Assembly: GCA_023954745.1 (NCBI GenBank)
Contig: JAGSHC010000030.1
Span: 1 to 37,254, forward strand
DNA: 37,254 bases
Direction of reading: 5' to 3'
From: Deltaproteobacteria bacterium
GTDB taxonomy: Bacteria; Myxococcota_A; UBA796; UBA9615
Below are positions 1-8,287 of the stretch, one piece after another. The notes under the pieces were generated by a model. It was given only the letters and a program-made list of their open reading frames with translations. It ran no database searches and was not told the DNA's origin. The position numbers and the translations under genes are program-made. Numbering within the stretch: position 1 is the stretch's first letter; each line of letters begins with the position of its first letter.

Positions 1-1
1 C

Positions 2-61
2 GACGACGACGACGCAGCCGACGACGACGACGCGGCCGACGATGACGACGACGACGACGAC
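2..61 (+). repeat. Asp/Ala-coding GAC trinucleotide-rich repeat
   Basis: Twenty codons read D4-A2-D4-A2-D8, almost all as GAC. It is a flexible, highly acidic linker placed just before the sorting tail. A similar DDDDAT repeat occurs in the lipoprotein at 32344-32997, so acidic linkers are a recurring feature of exported proteins in this genome. Confidence 0.85.
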
Positions 62-181
62 GGTGGCGGCAGCAGCCGCAGCCTCTGCGGGTGCTCCAGC
101 ACGCCGACGGAGCAGCCGCTCGCCGTGGGCCTCTTCTTCGTCGTGGCCGCCGGAGTGCTTCAGCGGCGCCGCCGCCTCTGA
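2..181 (+). CDS. C-terminal end of an Asp-rich surface protein with MYXO-CTERM-like sorting tail (5' truncated by window)
   Basis: The reading frame is open from base 2 to a TGA at 179-181, and the gene begins before the window. The visible 59 residues open with a 20-residue Asp/Ala stretch (see repeat entry) and a Gly/Ser linker. Then comes a CGCS motif, a hydrophobic segment of about 16 residues (LAVGLFFVVAAGVL) and a final RRRR cluster. Cys motif + transmembrane segment + basic end is the layout of the MYXO-CTERM class of C-terminal sorting signals known from myxobacteria, where it marks proteins for outer-surface display. The downstream membrane gene starts 6 bases later, so the two are probably co-transcribed. 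The function of the missing N-terminal part is unknown. The tail assignment is by pattern only. Confidence 0.7.
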   Translation, partial: DDDDAADDDDAADDDDDDDDGGGSSRSLCGCSSTPTEQPLAVGLFFVVAAGVLQRRRRL

Positions 182-187
182 GAGTCC

Positions 188-1411
188 ATGAGCGCGCTGG
201 GGATGGAGGTGTGGATCGCCGCGGCCACGGGCTTCTTGCTCGGGGCTGTCGTCGCCGCGCTCCTCGTGGCGCAGACCCTGGGCCGCCGCTCCGCCGCTCG
301 CGTGGAGGCGGCTGGGAAGGTGTCGGTCCGTTGGGAGCGCTTGCAGGGCGCCGCGGGGCGCCTGGCCGCCGTCCGGGACGCTGGGATGATTCGGCAGCAG
401 CTGATGCAGATTGCCCAGCAGCTCGTCGGGGCACGTCGCGCGGCGGTGTGGGTCCGGGACGGCGACGAACTGACTGTCTCTCAGGCCCATGGCCTGTCGC
501 TGGCTGACGCCCGAGCGCACCCCCTCCGAGTGGGTGAGGGGCTGGTCGGCGGCGTCGTTGCGTCAGGGGAGACGCTGCGCAACGGGCAACTGACCGCCAG
601 GGATCGGGACCGCGACACGGCGCTCAGCGTGAAGACTCACAGCAGTCTCATCGTGCCGCTCGTGGCCCGCGGGCGCGTCTGCGCGGTCCTCGACCTGCGC
701 AACAAGGCGCAGCATCAGCCGTTCCTCGAAGAGGATCAGCGCCTCGTGGAGAGCCTGAGCCGGCAGGTGGGGGCGTTCCTCGCCCAAGCGGCCTTCCGTC
801 AGGAGCAGGAGGACTTCGAGGAGTCCATGCTGTCTGTCCTGGTGGAGTTCATCGACGGGCACCTCACCTGGGATGGACACACGCTCGCCGTGGTGCAGCT
901 GTGCTCCCGCCTGGCCACAGCCCTCGAGCTTCCGGCGCAGCAGCGTCGCACCCTGCGGCTCGCAGCGATGGTCCACGACATTGGTCTCCAGCAGTTTCCC
1001 GAGCCGCGGAGCGGCGCGGTCGGTGGGGAGCCGATGCACGCCCCTGCGGGGGGCACGCTGCTCGAGCGCACGAAGCTGTGGGCGTCCGCGGCGCCGCTGG
1101 TACGGATGCACGAAGAGCGGATGGACGGCACCGGGCCGCTGGAGATTCCGGGGTCAGAGACCCCGCTGGGGGCGCGGATCCTGGCTCTGGCGGAGTATGT
1201 GGACACGGTCACGAACCCAGCCAGCCCCTGGTTCTTGTGCACCACGGCCGAGCTCAAGTCGACTCTGGCGGAGCGCAGCGACGGTCGGTTCGACCGCGCG
1301 GTGGTGCGGGCGTGGCTGGCCGCCCCCCACACGACCGGACCCCAGCCCGGGATGGACACCATCCCCCTGGCCTACGACGCCGACATTCGCGAGGAGCTCG
1401 ATCTCGATTAG
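188..1411 (+). CDS. Membrane-anchored GAF + degenerate HD-GYP domain protein
   Basis: This 407-residue protein has one N-terminal transmembrane helix (about residues 8-28), a GAF-like sensor region (about 60-200) and an HD-GYP-like domain (about 210-375). HD-GYP proteins normally hydrolyse cyclic di-GMP using two or three metal ions. The HD pair is present (H263-D264 in HDIG), but several signature positions differ. HDIGK is HDIGL, HHE is HEE (H308-E309-E310), GYP is GPL (from G316), and the usual VAD is LAE (E336). The fold is therefore recognisable, while phosphodiesterase activity is doubtful; it may act as a sensor or binding protein. ATG 188 follows the upstream stop by six bases; a second in-frame ATG at 203 is a possible alternative. 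Its stop overlaps the convergent trpA stop by four bases. Confidence 0.8.
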   Translation: MSALGMEVWIAAATGFLLGAVVAALLVAQTLGRRSAARVEAAGKVSVRWERLQGAAGRLAAVRDAGMIRQQLMQIAQQLVGARRAAVWVRDGDELTVSQAHGLSLADARAHPLRVGEGLVGGVVASGETLRNGQLTARDRDRDTALSVKTHSSLIVPLVARGRVCAVLDLRNKAQHQPFLEEDQRLVESLSRQVGAFLAQAAFRQEQEDFEESMLSVLVEFIDGHLTWDGHTLAVVQLCSRLATALELPAQQRRTLRLAAMVHDIGLQQFPEPRSGAVGGEPMHAPAGGTLLERTKLWASAAPLVRMHEERMDGTGPLEIPGSETPLGARILALAEYVDTVTNPASPWFLCTTAELKSTLAERSDGRFDRAVVRAWLAAPHTTGPQPGMDTIPLAYDADIREELDLD

Positions 1412-2211
1412 CGGGGGTCGAGCCTCCGCACGAAGTCCCGCGCAGCTTCGACCACGTCTCCGCCGACCTCGGCGGTCTTCTCGATGACGTTCCCCAAGGC
1501 GGACCCCACCACGAAGCCATCGGCCACCTCGCAGACCCGGGCCGCGACGTCCTTCGTGCCAATGCCGAAGCCCACGCACACAGGCAGGGCGCCGGCGGCC
1601 GCCTTCACGGCCCCCACGTCTGCTTCGAGGCCCGCTGCCAGCTCCGCGCGGGCGCCGGTGACGCCCTTGCTGGACACGTAGTAGAGGAAGCCCGAGGTGG
1701 CCGCGGCGATGCCGGGGAGCCGCTCGGCGGGGGTGGTGGGAGCGGCCAGGAAGATGGTGTCGATGTTGGCGGCGGCGCAGGCAGCCCGATGCTCCTCTCC
1801 GTGCTCCGGGGGGAGGTCCGTCACGAGGATCCCATCGATGCCGGCGAGGGCGTCGTAGCCGCCCCCCAGCTGAAGCAGCATGCGCAGCGGGTTCCAGTAG
1901 GTGAAGAGCACGATGGGCAGGGCAAAGCCCTCGGAGCGCAGGGCCCTCACCAGCTCCAGGATGCCGTCGGGTCGAATGCCGCGGTCGAGGGCACGCTGGG
2001 CGGCGCGCTGATTGGTGGGACCGTCGGCGATGGGGTCCGTGAACGGGACCCCGAGCTCGATGATGTCGGCGCCCTCCTCGGCCAGCATGCGGCAGAGCGC
2101 GCCGGTGGTGGCGAGATCCGGGTCGCCGGCCGTGAGGTAGGGCACGAATGCCTTGCGCGACTGGTCTTGCAGCACCGCGAACCGGGCTGAGATGCGGGTG
2201 GTGCGGCTCAC
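1408..2211 (-). CDS. trpA: Tryptophan synthase alpha chain
   Basis: This 267-residue protein cleaves indole-3-glycerol phosphate to indole and glyceraldehyde 3-phosphate; indole is then channelled to TrpB. The signature [16 protein letters not shown] carries the two catalytic acids (Glu of IELG and Asp of FTDP). The later [14 protein letters not shown] and GFGIGTKD stretches are the usual phosphate-binding parts of the TIM barrel. The start is a GTG at 2209-2211 that overlaps the trpB stop as GTGA, which points to translational coupling. A longer open frame upstream is only the antisense/overlap shadow of trpB. It is the last gene of the trp operon. Its TAA stop interlocks with the stop of the convergent HD-GYP gene, leaving no room for a terminator between them. 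Confidence 0.97.
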   Translation of the reverse strand: MSRTTRISARFAVLQDQSRKAFVPYLTAGDPDLATTGALCRMLAEEGADIIELGVPFTDPIADGPTNQRAAQRALDRGIRPDGILELVRALRSEGFALPIVLFTYWNPLRMLLQLGGGYDALAGIDGILVTDLPPEHGEEHRAACAAANIDTIFLAAPTTPAERLPGIAAATSGFLYYVSSKGVTGARAELAAGLEADVGAVKAAAGALPVCVGFGIGTKDVAARVCEVADGFVVGSALGNVIEKTAEVGGDVVEAARDFVRRLDPR

Positions 2212-3404
2212 AGTTCGACTCCTTCGATGGCAGCGACCTGCCGGACGTCCTTGTCCCCGCGGCCCGAGAGGTTCACCAGGATGAGTCCCTCGGGGTCCAT
2301 GGACGATGCCTCGCGAATCACCCAGGCCACCGCATGGCTGCTCTCCAGGGCGGGGATGATGCCCTCGAGCTCGGAGAGCCGATGGAAGGCGTCGAGGGCC
2401 TCGTCGTCCGTGACGCTGGTGAAGCGGATGCGCCCGTCGTCGGCGAGCATCGCGTGCTCCGGCCCCACGGCGGGGTAGTCCAGGCCTGCGCTCACGGAGT
2501 GGGTCTCGAGGACCTGCCCCCAGGCGTCCTGGAGCAAGTAGGTCCGGGTTCCGTGCAGCACCCCAGGACTTCCTCCCTCGAAGCGCGCCGCGTGCTTGCC
2601 GGTGGCGACGCCACGTCCGCCTGCTTCCACGCCGACCATCGCGCAGTCGTCCCCGAGGAAGGGGTGGAAGAGTCCGATGGCGTTGCTTCCGCCTCCCACG
2701 CACGCCACCAGCGTCGTGGGTAGGCGCCCGGCGCCGGCGACGATCTGCGCCCGGGCCTCGGTGCCGATGACTGACTGAAAGTCCCGCACCATGGTCGGGT
2801 ATGGGTGCGGCCCGAGGGCGGAGCCGAGCAGATAGAAGGTGTCGTCGATGTTGGCGACCCAGTCCCGCATGGCTTCGTTGATGGCGTCCTTGAGGGTGCG
2901 CGAGCCGGACGACACCGTGCGCACCTCAGCGCCGAGCAGCTTCATGCGGAAGACGTTCAGCGCCTGCCGCGCCGCGTCCACCTCGCCCATGTAGACCACG
3001 CAGTCGAGACCGAGGCGCGCGCAGACCGTGGCGGTGGCGACGCCGTGCTGGCCAGCGCCCGTCTCCGCGATGATGCGGCGCTTGCCCATCCGGTGCGCGA
3101 GCAGCGCCTGGCCGAGGGCGTTGTTGAGCTTGTGAGCCCCCGTGTGGTTGAGGTCTTCCCGCTTGAGCCAGATGGGCGGGCCGCCCAGCTCTTCGGTGAG
3201 GCGGGCGGCGAAGGTGGTCGGCGTCGGACGACCGCCCCAGGATGCGAGCATGCCGTCCAGGGTCGCGGTGTAGGCGGGGTCGACGCGAGCCGCGGCGTAG
3301 GCGGTGGCCAGCTCCTGCAGGGGGGCGACGAGGGTCTCGGGCACGTAGGCCCCGCCGTAGGGGCCAAACCGGCCGGCGTCGTCGAAGGGTCCGTGAGTGC
3401 TCAT
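2208..3404 (-). CDS. trpB: Tryptophan synthase beta chain
   Basis: This 398-residue PLP enzyme condenses indole with L-serine to give tryptophan. The PLP lysine lies in [15 protein letters not shown], and the phosphate of PLP is held by [13 protein letters not shown]. The substrate-binding [12 protein letters not shown] segment is intact. Length and N-terminus ([15 protein letters not shown]) match the standard TrpB1 type. The ATG at 3402-3404 overlaps the trpF TGA as ATGA. The 3' end overlaps the GTG of trpA, so trpF, trpB and trpA form a continuous coupled unit. All expected residues are present, and nothing in the sequence suggests the stand-alone TrpB2 type. Confidence 0.98.
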   Translation of the reverse strand: MSTHGPFDDAGRFGPYGGAYVPETLVAPLQELATAYAAARVDPAYTATLDGMLASWGGRPTPTTFAARLTEELGGPPIWLKREDLNHTGAHKLNNALGQALLAHRMGKRRIIAETGAGQHGVATATVCARLGLDCVVYMGEVDAARQALNVFRMKLLGAEVRTVSSGSRTLKDAINEAMRDWVANIDDTFYLLGSALGPHPYPTMVRDFQSVIGTEARAQIVAGAGRLPTTLVACVGGGSNAIGLFHPFLGDDCAMVGVEAGGRGVATGKHAARFEGGSPGVLHGTRTYLLQDAWGQVLETHSVSAGLDYPAVGPEHAMLADDGRIRFTSVTDDEALDAFHRLSELEGIIPALESSHAVAWVIREASSMDPEGLILVNLSGRGDKDVRQVAAIEGVEL

Positions 3405-4048
3405 CGTGTCTCCATGGTCATCAACGCGGCGCGCGCCGCCATGACGAAGGCCCGCATGAGGTCTTCGTCCTTGTCTCCGGGGGTGCGCTCGATCCCGGAC
3501 GCTACGTCGACCCCGAGGGGTCGGACAGCCGCGACGGCGCCGGCAACATTGTGAGGGGTGAGGCCGCCGGCCAGCACCACCGGGTGGGCGGCGGCGATGG
3601 GTCGGGCCAATGCGTCGTCTACCCGTGCCCCGGTGCCACCGGGGAGTCCGGGGACGAACGCGTCGAGGACAATGGCCTCGGCGCCCGCCTGCATCCACGG
3701 CAGCGGCGCCTCGCCCGACCGGCCCCCGCCGACCCGGAGAGCCCTCCAGAAGCTGAGTCCCCCAGCCGCCAGCGCCGCGCCGACCGCGGGGGTCTCCGCA
3801 CCGTGCAACTGCAGAACACTGGCACCGACGCGAGCCGCGAGGCCCGCTGGGTCGGCGTGGTCCACCACCACCGCGACAGGGCAGGCGCCGGCGCCCCGGG
3901 CGGCCGCGAAGATGTCCCGGGCCTGGCCTTCGTCGCTGACTCCTCGCCTGCTCCGCTCCCACAGGACGGCTCCCACATGGGTCGCGCCAAGCTCGCCGGC
4001 GAGGGCTGCCTGGGCGGGCCGGGTGAATCCACAGAGCTTGAGAATCAC
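3401..4048 (-). CDS. trpF: Phosphoribosylanthranilate isomerase
   Basis: This 215-residue protein performs the Amadori rearrangement of N-(5'-phosphoribosyl)anthranilate to the ribulose form, the third committed step of the pathway. The N-terminal KLCGFTRP contains the catalytic Cys6. The catalytic Asp and phosphate loop lie around [15 protein letters not shown], and [11 protein letters not shown] is the second phosphate site. It starts with GTG at 4046-4048, overlapping the trpC stop as GTGA, and its own TGA overlaps trpB. It stands alone and is not fused to TrpC, as happens in enterobacteria. Confidence 0.96.
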   Translation of the reverse strand: MILKLCGFTRPAQAALAGELGATHVGAVLWERSRRGVSDEGQARDIFAAARGAGACPVAVVVDHADPAGLAARVGASVLQLHGAETPAVGAALAAGGLSFWRALRVGGGRSGEAPLPWMQAGAEAIVLDAFVPGLPGGTGARVDDALARPIAAAHPVVLAGGLTPHNVAGAVAAVRPLGVDVASGIERTPGDKDEDLMRAFVMAARAALMTMETR

Positions 4049-4893
4049 CGGCGGCGCTCGCCAGCGACCTGCAGGGCCGCGAGTCCATCTCCCCCGCGGC
4101 GCGCGAGGCTCTCCCCGACGAGCACCGCATCGCAGCCAGCACGCCGCATCCGCGCCGCGTCCTGGGGGGTCTTGATTCCGGACTCACCCACCAGGAGGAC
4201 GGGGGAGGGGAGCTGTTCGGCGAGGCGTTCGGTCGTGCCGAGGTCCACCGTGAACGTGCGGAGGTCACGGTTGTTCACCCCCACCACCGCCGCGCCGGCC
4301 GCCATGGCGAGGTCGAGCTCCCGCACGTCGTGCACCTCCACCAGGGTCTCGAGCCCAAAGGAGCGGGCTTCGCGCTGGAGTCGGCTGGTCTCCGGGCCGA
4401 GGGCAGCGACGATGAGGAGGACGGCGTCGGCGTCCAGAGCGGCGGCCACTGCGAGGTCGACGACGTCCGTGACGAAGTCCTTGCGCAAGACCGGTCCCCC
4501 AAAGAGGGTGCGCACCTGGGGCAGGAAGCGGGGCCGTCCGCCAAAGAACTCCCAGTCCGTGAGGCAGCTGACGGCATCGGCGCCTCCCTCGGCGTAGGCG
4601 GTGGCGAGGTCGTCGGGCTCCTCCCAGGCGGCGATGCGGCCCGCGGAGGGAGAGCGTCGCTTGATCTCCGCGATGACCGTCAGACGCTCCTCGTTCCTGA
4701 GGGCGTGGGTGAAGCCGCGGGTCGTGCGCTCCACGCCTCCGGCTCGCAACATCTCCTTCGCCCGGCTCAAGACCTCGGGGCCGCAGAACCAGTCGGCGCC
4801 GGGCCTCTCGCGCAGGTTGCCGCGTAGGGCGTCGCGCAGGATGTCGAGCTCCCAGCGCTTGCGCAGGAGGATGCGGTCGAGGATGTCGCTCAC
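4045..4893 (-). CDS. trpC: Indole-3-glycerol phosphate synthase
   Basis: This 282-residue TIM-barrel enzyme closes the indole ring of carboxyphenylaminodeoxyribulose phosphate with loss of CO2 and water. Diagnostic segments are [13 protein letters not shown] and LRKDFVTD (catalytic lysines), [10 protein letters not shown] and VGESGIKT (phosphate site). The start is GTG at 4891-4893, one base after the trpD stop, and the 3' end overlaps trpF by four bases. Family length is about 255-280, so it is full-length. Confidence 0.97.
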   Translation of the reverse strand: MSDILDRILLRKRWELDILRDALRGNLRERPGADWFCGPEVLSRAKEMLRAGGVERTTRGFTHALRNEERLTVIAEIKRRSPSAGRIAAWEEPDDLATAYAEGGADAVSCLTDWEFFGGRPRFLPQVRTLFGGPVLRKDFVTDVVDLAVAAALDADAVLLIVAALGPETSRLQREARSFGLETLVEVHDVRELDLAMAAGAAVVGVNNRDLRTFTVDLGTTERLAEQLPSPVLLVGESGIKTPQDAARMRRAGCDAVLVGESLARRGGDGLAALQVAGERRR

Positions 4894-4894
4894 G

Positions 4895-5941
4895 TCAGGC
4901 GGTCCGCGCCGCGGCCTCGCGCTGGGCGACGTCCTTGAGGGCCTCGAGGGTGTGTAGGGCTGCGCCTGTGGCGAGCAGCTCCTTTGCCTTGCGGATGCCC
5001 TCCTTGAGGGACCCGGCGAGGTCGCCGACGTAGAGCGCTGCCCCAGCGTTGACCGCCACCGCGTCTCCTCGGGGCCCGGGCTCTCCCCCCAGGATCGCCA
5101 GGATGGCGGCGGCGTTCTCGTCCGCGTCCCCGCCCCGAAGGGCCTTCACGTTGGCGGCCTCCACGAAGAGCACCTCGGGGGTCAGCACGAACTGGTGCAC
5201 CTCGCCGTCCCGCAGCTCCGCCACGACGGTCTCGCCGCAGGTGGAGATCTCATCCAGCACGCCGCCCTGTCCGTCTTCGCCACAGACCACCATCACATGC
5301 TCGGCGCCGAGGCCCTGGAGCGCCCAGGCCACCGTCTCGGTGTACGACGGGTCGAAGACGCCCAGCACCTGGCGCCGGGCACCGGCGGGGTTGGTGAGGG
5401 GCCCGAGCAGGTTGAACGCCGTGCGCACGCCCATGGCGCGCCGGACCGGCATGACGTGCTTCATGGCCGGGTGATGATGGGGGGCAAAGAGGAAGCCGAT
5501 GCCGGTCTCCTCGATGCACGCCTCGACCCCCTTGACCCCCACGTCCAGGGGCACGCCGAGGGCCTCGAGCACGTCGGCGCTGCCGCACTTGCTGGAGATG
5601 GACCGGTTGCCGTGCTTTGCCACGACGGCGCCGCCGGCGGCCGCCACAAGGGCGGCTGCGGTGCTGATGTTGAAGGTGGACGCGCCGTCCCCTCCGGTAC
5701 CGCAGGTGTCAATGACCGTGCCGGGCCGTCGCACCTGAACCCGCGTCGCGTGGTTGCGCATGGTCTCGGCGAAGCCGGCGAGCTCGTCGCCAGTCTCTCC
5801 CTTGGTGCGCAGTCCGGCGAGGAGCCCCGCGATCTGCACGTCCGCGCACTCACCGCTCATGATCGCGTGCAGCGCTTCGCGCGCCTGGCGTCGCGTCAGG
5901 TCTCGCCCATCGAGCACGAGATTGAGGGTCTTCTTGAGCAT
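4895..5941 (-). CDS. trpD: Anthranilate phosphoribosyltransferase
   Basis: This 348-residue enzyme transfers phosphoribose from PRPP to anthranilate. The glycine-rich DTCGTGGDGASTFNIST, the KHGNRSISSKCGSADVLEALG segment (its parts read KHGNRS and GSADVLEALG) and NLLGPLTNPA are the classic PRPP, anthranilate and phosphate sites. The N-terminal helical domain begins MLKKTLNLVLDGRDLT. The start is ATG 5941, backed by a GGGAGG ribosome-binding site about 8 bases upstream. A 52-base spacer separates it from trpG, the only real gap inside the operon, and TrpG and TrpD are not fused. Confidence 0.97.
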   Translation of the reverse strand: MLKKTLNLVLDGRDLTRRQAREALHAIMSGECADVQIAGLLAGLRTKGETGDELAGFAETMRNHATRVQVRRPGTVIDTCGTGGDGASTFNISTAAALVAAAGGAVVAKHGNRSISSKCGSADVLEALGVPLDVGVKGVEACIEETGIGFLFAPHHHPAMKHVMPVRRAMGVRTAFNLLGPLTNPAGARRQVLGVFDPSYTETVAWALQGLGAEHVMVVCGEDGQGGVLDEISTCGETVVAELRDGEVHQFVLTPEVLFVEAANVKALRGGDADENAAAILAILGGEPGPRGDAVAVNAGAALYVGDLAGSLKEGIRKAKELLATGAALHTLEALKDVAQREAAARTA

Positions 5942-5993
5942 GCTTCGCGGCCTCCCGGGCGCGGACTCTACCTGTTGGGAGACCCTTCGCTGC

Positions 5994-6563
5994 TTAGCCC
6001 ACCACGGCCAGGAAGTTCGCCAGGAGCTGCTCCCCGTGGGGGGTGAGCACCGACTCCGGATGAAACTGCACGCCGTAGGTGGGGTACTCGCGGTGCCGCA
6101 CGCCCATGATCTCTCCATCGGCGGTCGTGGCCGTGACCTGCAAGGTGGACGGCATGGTCGATGGGGCGACGACGAGGCTGTGGTACCGCCCGCACACCAT
6201 GGGCTGGGGCAGCCCCGCGAAGAGACCGGAGCCGTCGTGCTGCACGTCGCTCGGTTTTCCGTGCACCGGCAGCTTCGCTCGCACCACGGTGGCGCCGTGG
6301 ATCTGGCAGATCGCTTGATGACCCAGACACACCCCGAGAAGGGGAAGCTCGCCGCTGAGCTCCTTGATGATGTCCAGACAGACGCCCGACTCATCGGGGG
6401 CACCGGGCCCCGGGGAGAGGACGACGCCCGCATAGGCGCGCTCACGGATCTGCTGGACCGTGACTGCGTCGTTGCGCAGCACCTCGATGTCGGGCGAGAG
6501 CGCCCCCAGCATCTGATAGAGGTTGAAGGTGAACGAGTCGTAGTTGTCGACGATGAGAATCAC
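5994..6563 (-). CDS. trpG: Anthranilate synthase glutamine amidotransferase subunit
   Basis: This 189-residue class I amidotransferase releases ammonia from glutamine for TrpE. The triad is visible: Cys79 in GVCLGHQ, with His168 and Glu170 in FHPES. LSPGPGAPDESG and the N-terminal VDNYDSFTFNL are standard. The start is GTG at 6561-6563, overlapping the trpE stop as GTGA. In some bacteria this subunit also serves PabB for folate. No pabB is seen here, and its place inside the trp operon argues for tryptophan synthesis as the main job. Confidence 0.97.
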   Translation of the reverse strand: MILIVDNYDSFTFNLYQMLGALSPDIEVLRNDAVTVQQIRERAYAGVVLSPGPGAPDESGVCLDIIKELSGELPLLGVCLGHQAICQIHGATVVRAKLPVHGKPSDVQHDGSGLFAGLPQPMVCGRYHSLVVAPSTMPSTLQVTATTADGEIMGVRHREYPTYGVQFHPESVLTPHGEQLLANFLAVVG

Positions 6564-8062
6564 GCGCCCCCCCCGTCCAGCGCACCCTCGGCGGCCAGTC
6601 GCGTCGCTTCGATGAGAGCCCGCGCCTTGTTGGTGGTCTCGTCGAACTCGGAGTCGGGGACCGAGTCGTAGACGATGCCGGCCCCGGCTTGCACGTGGAC
6701 CTTCCCGTCCACGAAGACCGCCGTGCGGATCGCGATGCACACGTCCAGCTCCCCTCGGTAGTCGATGTAGCCGACCGCACCGCCGTACACGCCGCGCGCC
6801 GTGGGCTCGAACTCCTCGATGATCTGCATCGCTCGGACCTTCGGGGCCCCAGACAGGGTGCCGGCCGGCAGCGTGGAGAACAGCGCGTCGAGGGCTCCCT
6901 GGCCCTCGCGAAGCCGCCCACGGACGCGAGACACGAGGTGCATCACGTGGGAGAACCGCTGCACGGTGCGGTGTTCGACCACCTCGACGCTGCCAAAGGC
7001 GCTCACGCGACCCAGGTCGTTCCGGCCAAGGTCCACGAGCATCTCGTGCTCGGCGAGCTCCTTCGGGTCGGCCAGCAGATCCTGGGCCAGTTGCTCGTCT
7101 TCCTCGGCGGTGGCGCCCCGCTTTCGGGTCCCCGCGATGGGGAGCGTCTCCACCACTCCACGTTCGACGCGCACGAGGAACTCCGGAGATGCCCCCGCGA
7201 GGGTGTGGGTGCCCAGCTCCACGAAGAAGAGATAGGGCGAGGGGTTGAGGACCCGCAGGGCGCGGTACACCGCGAAGGGGTCGCCGGCGTACTCGGCGCT
7301 GAGGCGTCGGCTCAGCACGACTTGGAAGATGTCCCCGGCGCGGATGTGCTCCTTGGCGCGCTCCACAGCGTCGACGAACGAGGCGCGGTCGAAGTCGGCG
7401 GTCCAGGTCGGGGTCGCGTCGGTTCGCCCCACTGGTGGGGGAGGGCACGGGGCCTCGAGGGTGCCCTGGACGGCAGCCAGCTCTCGCTCAGCGTGGGCCC
7501 AGGCGAGGTCGAGGGCCTCGGCGTCCGTGCGCTCCTCCTCCGTCAGCTCCACGATGTGCACCAGGTGCACTGTGGCCTTGAGGTGGTCGAAGGCGACGAT
7601 GGTGTCGTGCAGCGCGAGGTCCACGTCGGGGGTCCCGAGGGGGTCGGGGTTCGTCCGTGGGATGGCTTCGACGAGTCGCATGGCGTCGTAAGCGACAAAA
7701 CCGACCGCTCCGCCCAAGAAGCGGGGGAGGCCGTCGACCTCCACGAGGGGGGCGCGGCGCTGCAGGTCGCGCAGTGTGTCCCTCACGTCGCCGTGCAAGG
7801 TCTCCACGTGGCCCGCCTGTGCACCACGCTGGTGCGCGATCTCCACGCGGTCGTCCCAGGAGCGGACGACGGCCCAGGGCGCGCAGCCGATGAAGCTGTA
7901 CCGCGCGAGGCGCTCACCGCCCTCTACGCTCTCGAAGAGGAAGGTGTAGTCCGATCTGTCACGAAGCCGGAGGTAGACGGACACAGGGGTCAGGAGGTCC
8001 GCGGGGAGACTCCGGACGACCGGTACGCGCACGCCCCCGGTCCTACTTCCCTGGGAGGCCAT
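6560..8062 (-). CDS. trpE: Anthranilate synthase component I
   Basis: This 500-residue chorismate-using enzyme makes anthranilate with ammonia from TrpG. The N-terminal region holds FESVEGGERLARYSFIG (residues 43-59), which corresponds to the region where tryptophan feedback inhibition is set in TrpE. The catalytic half contains IAGTRKRGAT, HEMLVDLGRNDLGRVS, TLSGAPKVRAM and GGAVGYID, so it is TrpE rather than PabB or isochorismate synthase. ATG 8062 was chosen because the family N-terminus begins shortly after it; the ribosome-binding site is weak (AGGGAAG lies far upstream). It is the first gene of the operon, divergent from ribA across 225 bases. Confidence 0.96.
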   Translation of the reverse strand: MASQGSRTGGVRVPVVRSLPADLLTPVSVYLRLRDRSDYTFLFESVEGGERLARYSFIGCAPWAVVRSWDDRVEIAHQRGAQAGHVETLHGDVRDTLRDLQRRAPLVEVDGLPRFLGGAVGFVAYDAMRLVEAIPRTNPDPLGTPDVDLALHDTIVAFDHLKATVHLVHIVELTEEERTDAEALDLAWAHAERELAAVQGTLEAPCPPPPVGRTDATPTWTADFDRASFVDAVERAKEHIRAGDIFQVVLSRRLSAEYAGDPFAVYRALRVLNPSPYLFFVELGTHTLAGASPEFLVRVERGVVETLPIAGTRKRGATAEEDEQLAQDLLADPKELAEHEMLVDLGRNDLGRVSAFGSVEVVEHRTVQRFSHVMHLVSRVRGRLREGQGALDALFSTLPAGTLSGAPKVRAMQIIEEFEPTARGVYGGAVGYIDYRGELDVCIAIRTAVFVDGKVHVQAGAGIVYDSVPDSEFDETTNKARALIEATRLAAEGALDGGGA

Positions 8063-8131
8063 GGTGGCCAGGTCTTCCCTAGTCGATCGGGGGAGAATGG
8101 ACGAAATAGACGCTTTCGCTGACGTGCTTGC

Positions 8132-8158
8132 TTGACCTGAGACCGAACCCACTCTAAA
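8132..8158 (+). promoter_or_regulatory. Candidate sigma70-type promoter for ribA in the trpE/ribA divergent spacer
   Basis: The 225-base spacer 8063-8287 separates divergent trpE and ribA. A TTGACC at 8132-8137 is followed after 15 bases by TCTAAA at 8153-8158, which could be -35/-10 elements reading toward ribA; the spacing is shorter than ideal. On the minus strand the promoter for trpE must also lie here, but I see no clear match. No FMN-riboswitch core and no obvious trp attenuator hairpin with a U run was recognised in the spacer. Confidence 0.3.
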
Positions 8159-8287
8159 CCTTCCCATGTCGCACATCGGATCTGCCGGTGCGCGGCCCAC
8201 GACATACGACTGTCGGAGGTACTTGTCATCCCCGGGGTGCTTCATCGCCCCCCCGGAATGGTTGGAACCCTCCACAAGGAGTGCCCG

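Noticed and set aside
5754-6671. 305-codon plus-strand frame across trpG/trpD
   Set aside because: Antisense shadow of trpG and trpE with no recognisable domain.
7990-8229. Trp-rich minus-strand frame (five Trp in about 60 codons) overlapping the trpE start, considered as a trp leader peptide
   Set aside because: It is far longer than known leader peptides, runs past the trpE start, and I found no attenuator hairpins with a U run. The Trp codons may be chance.
8063-8287. FMN riboswitch or attenuator upstream of ribA
   Set aside because: The conserved RFN core segments are not visible and the spacer is shared with trpE.
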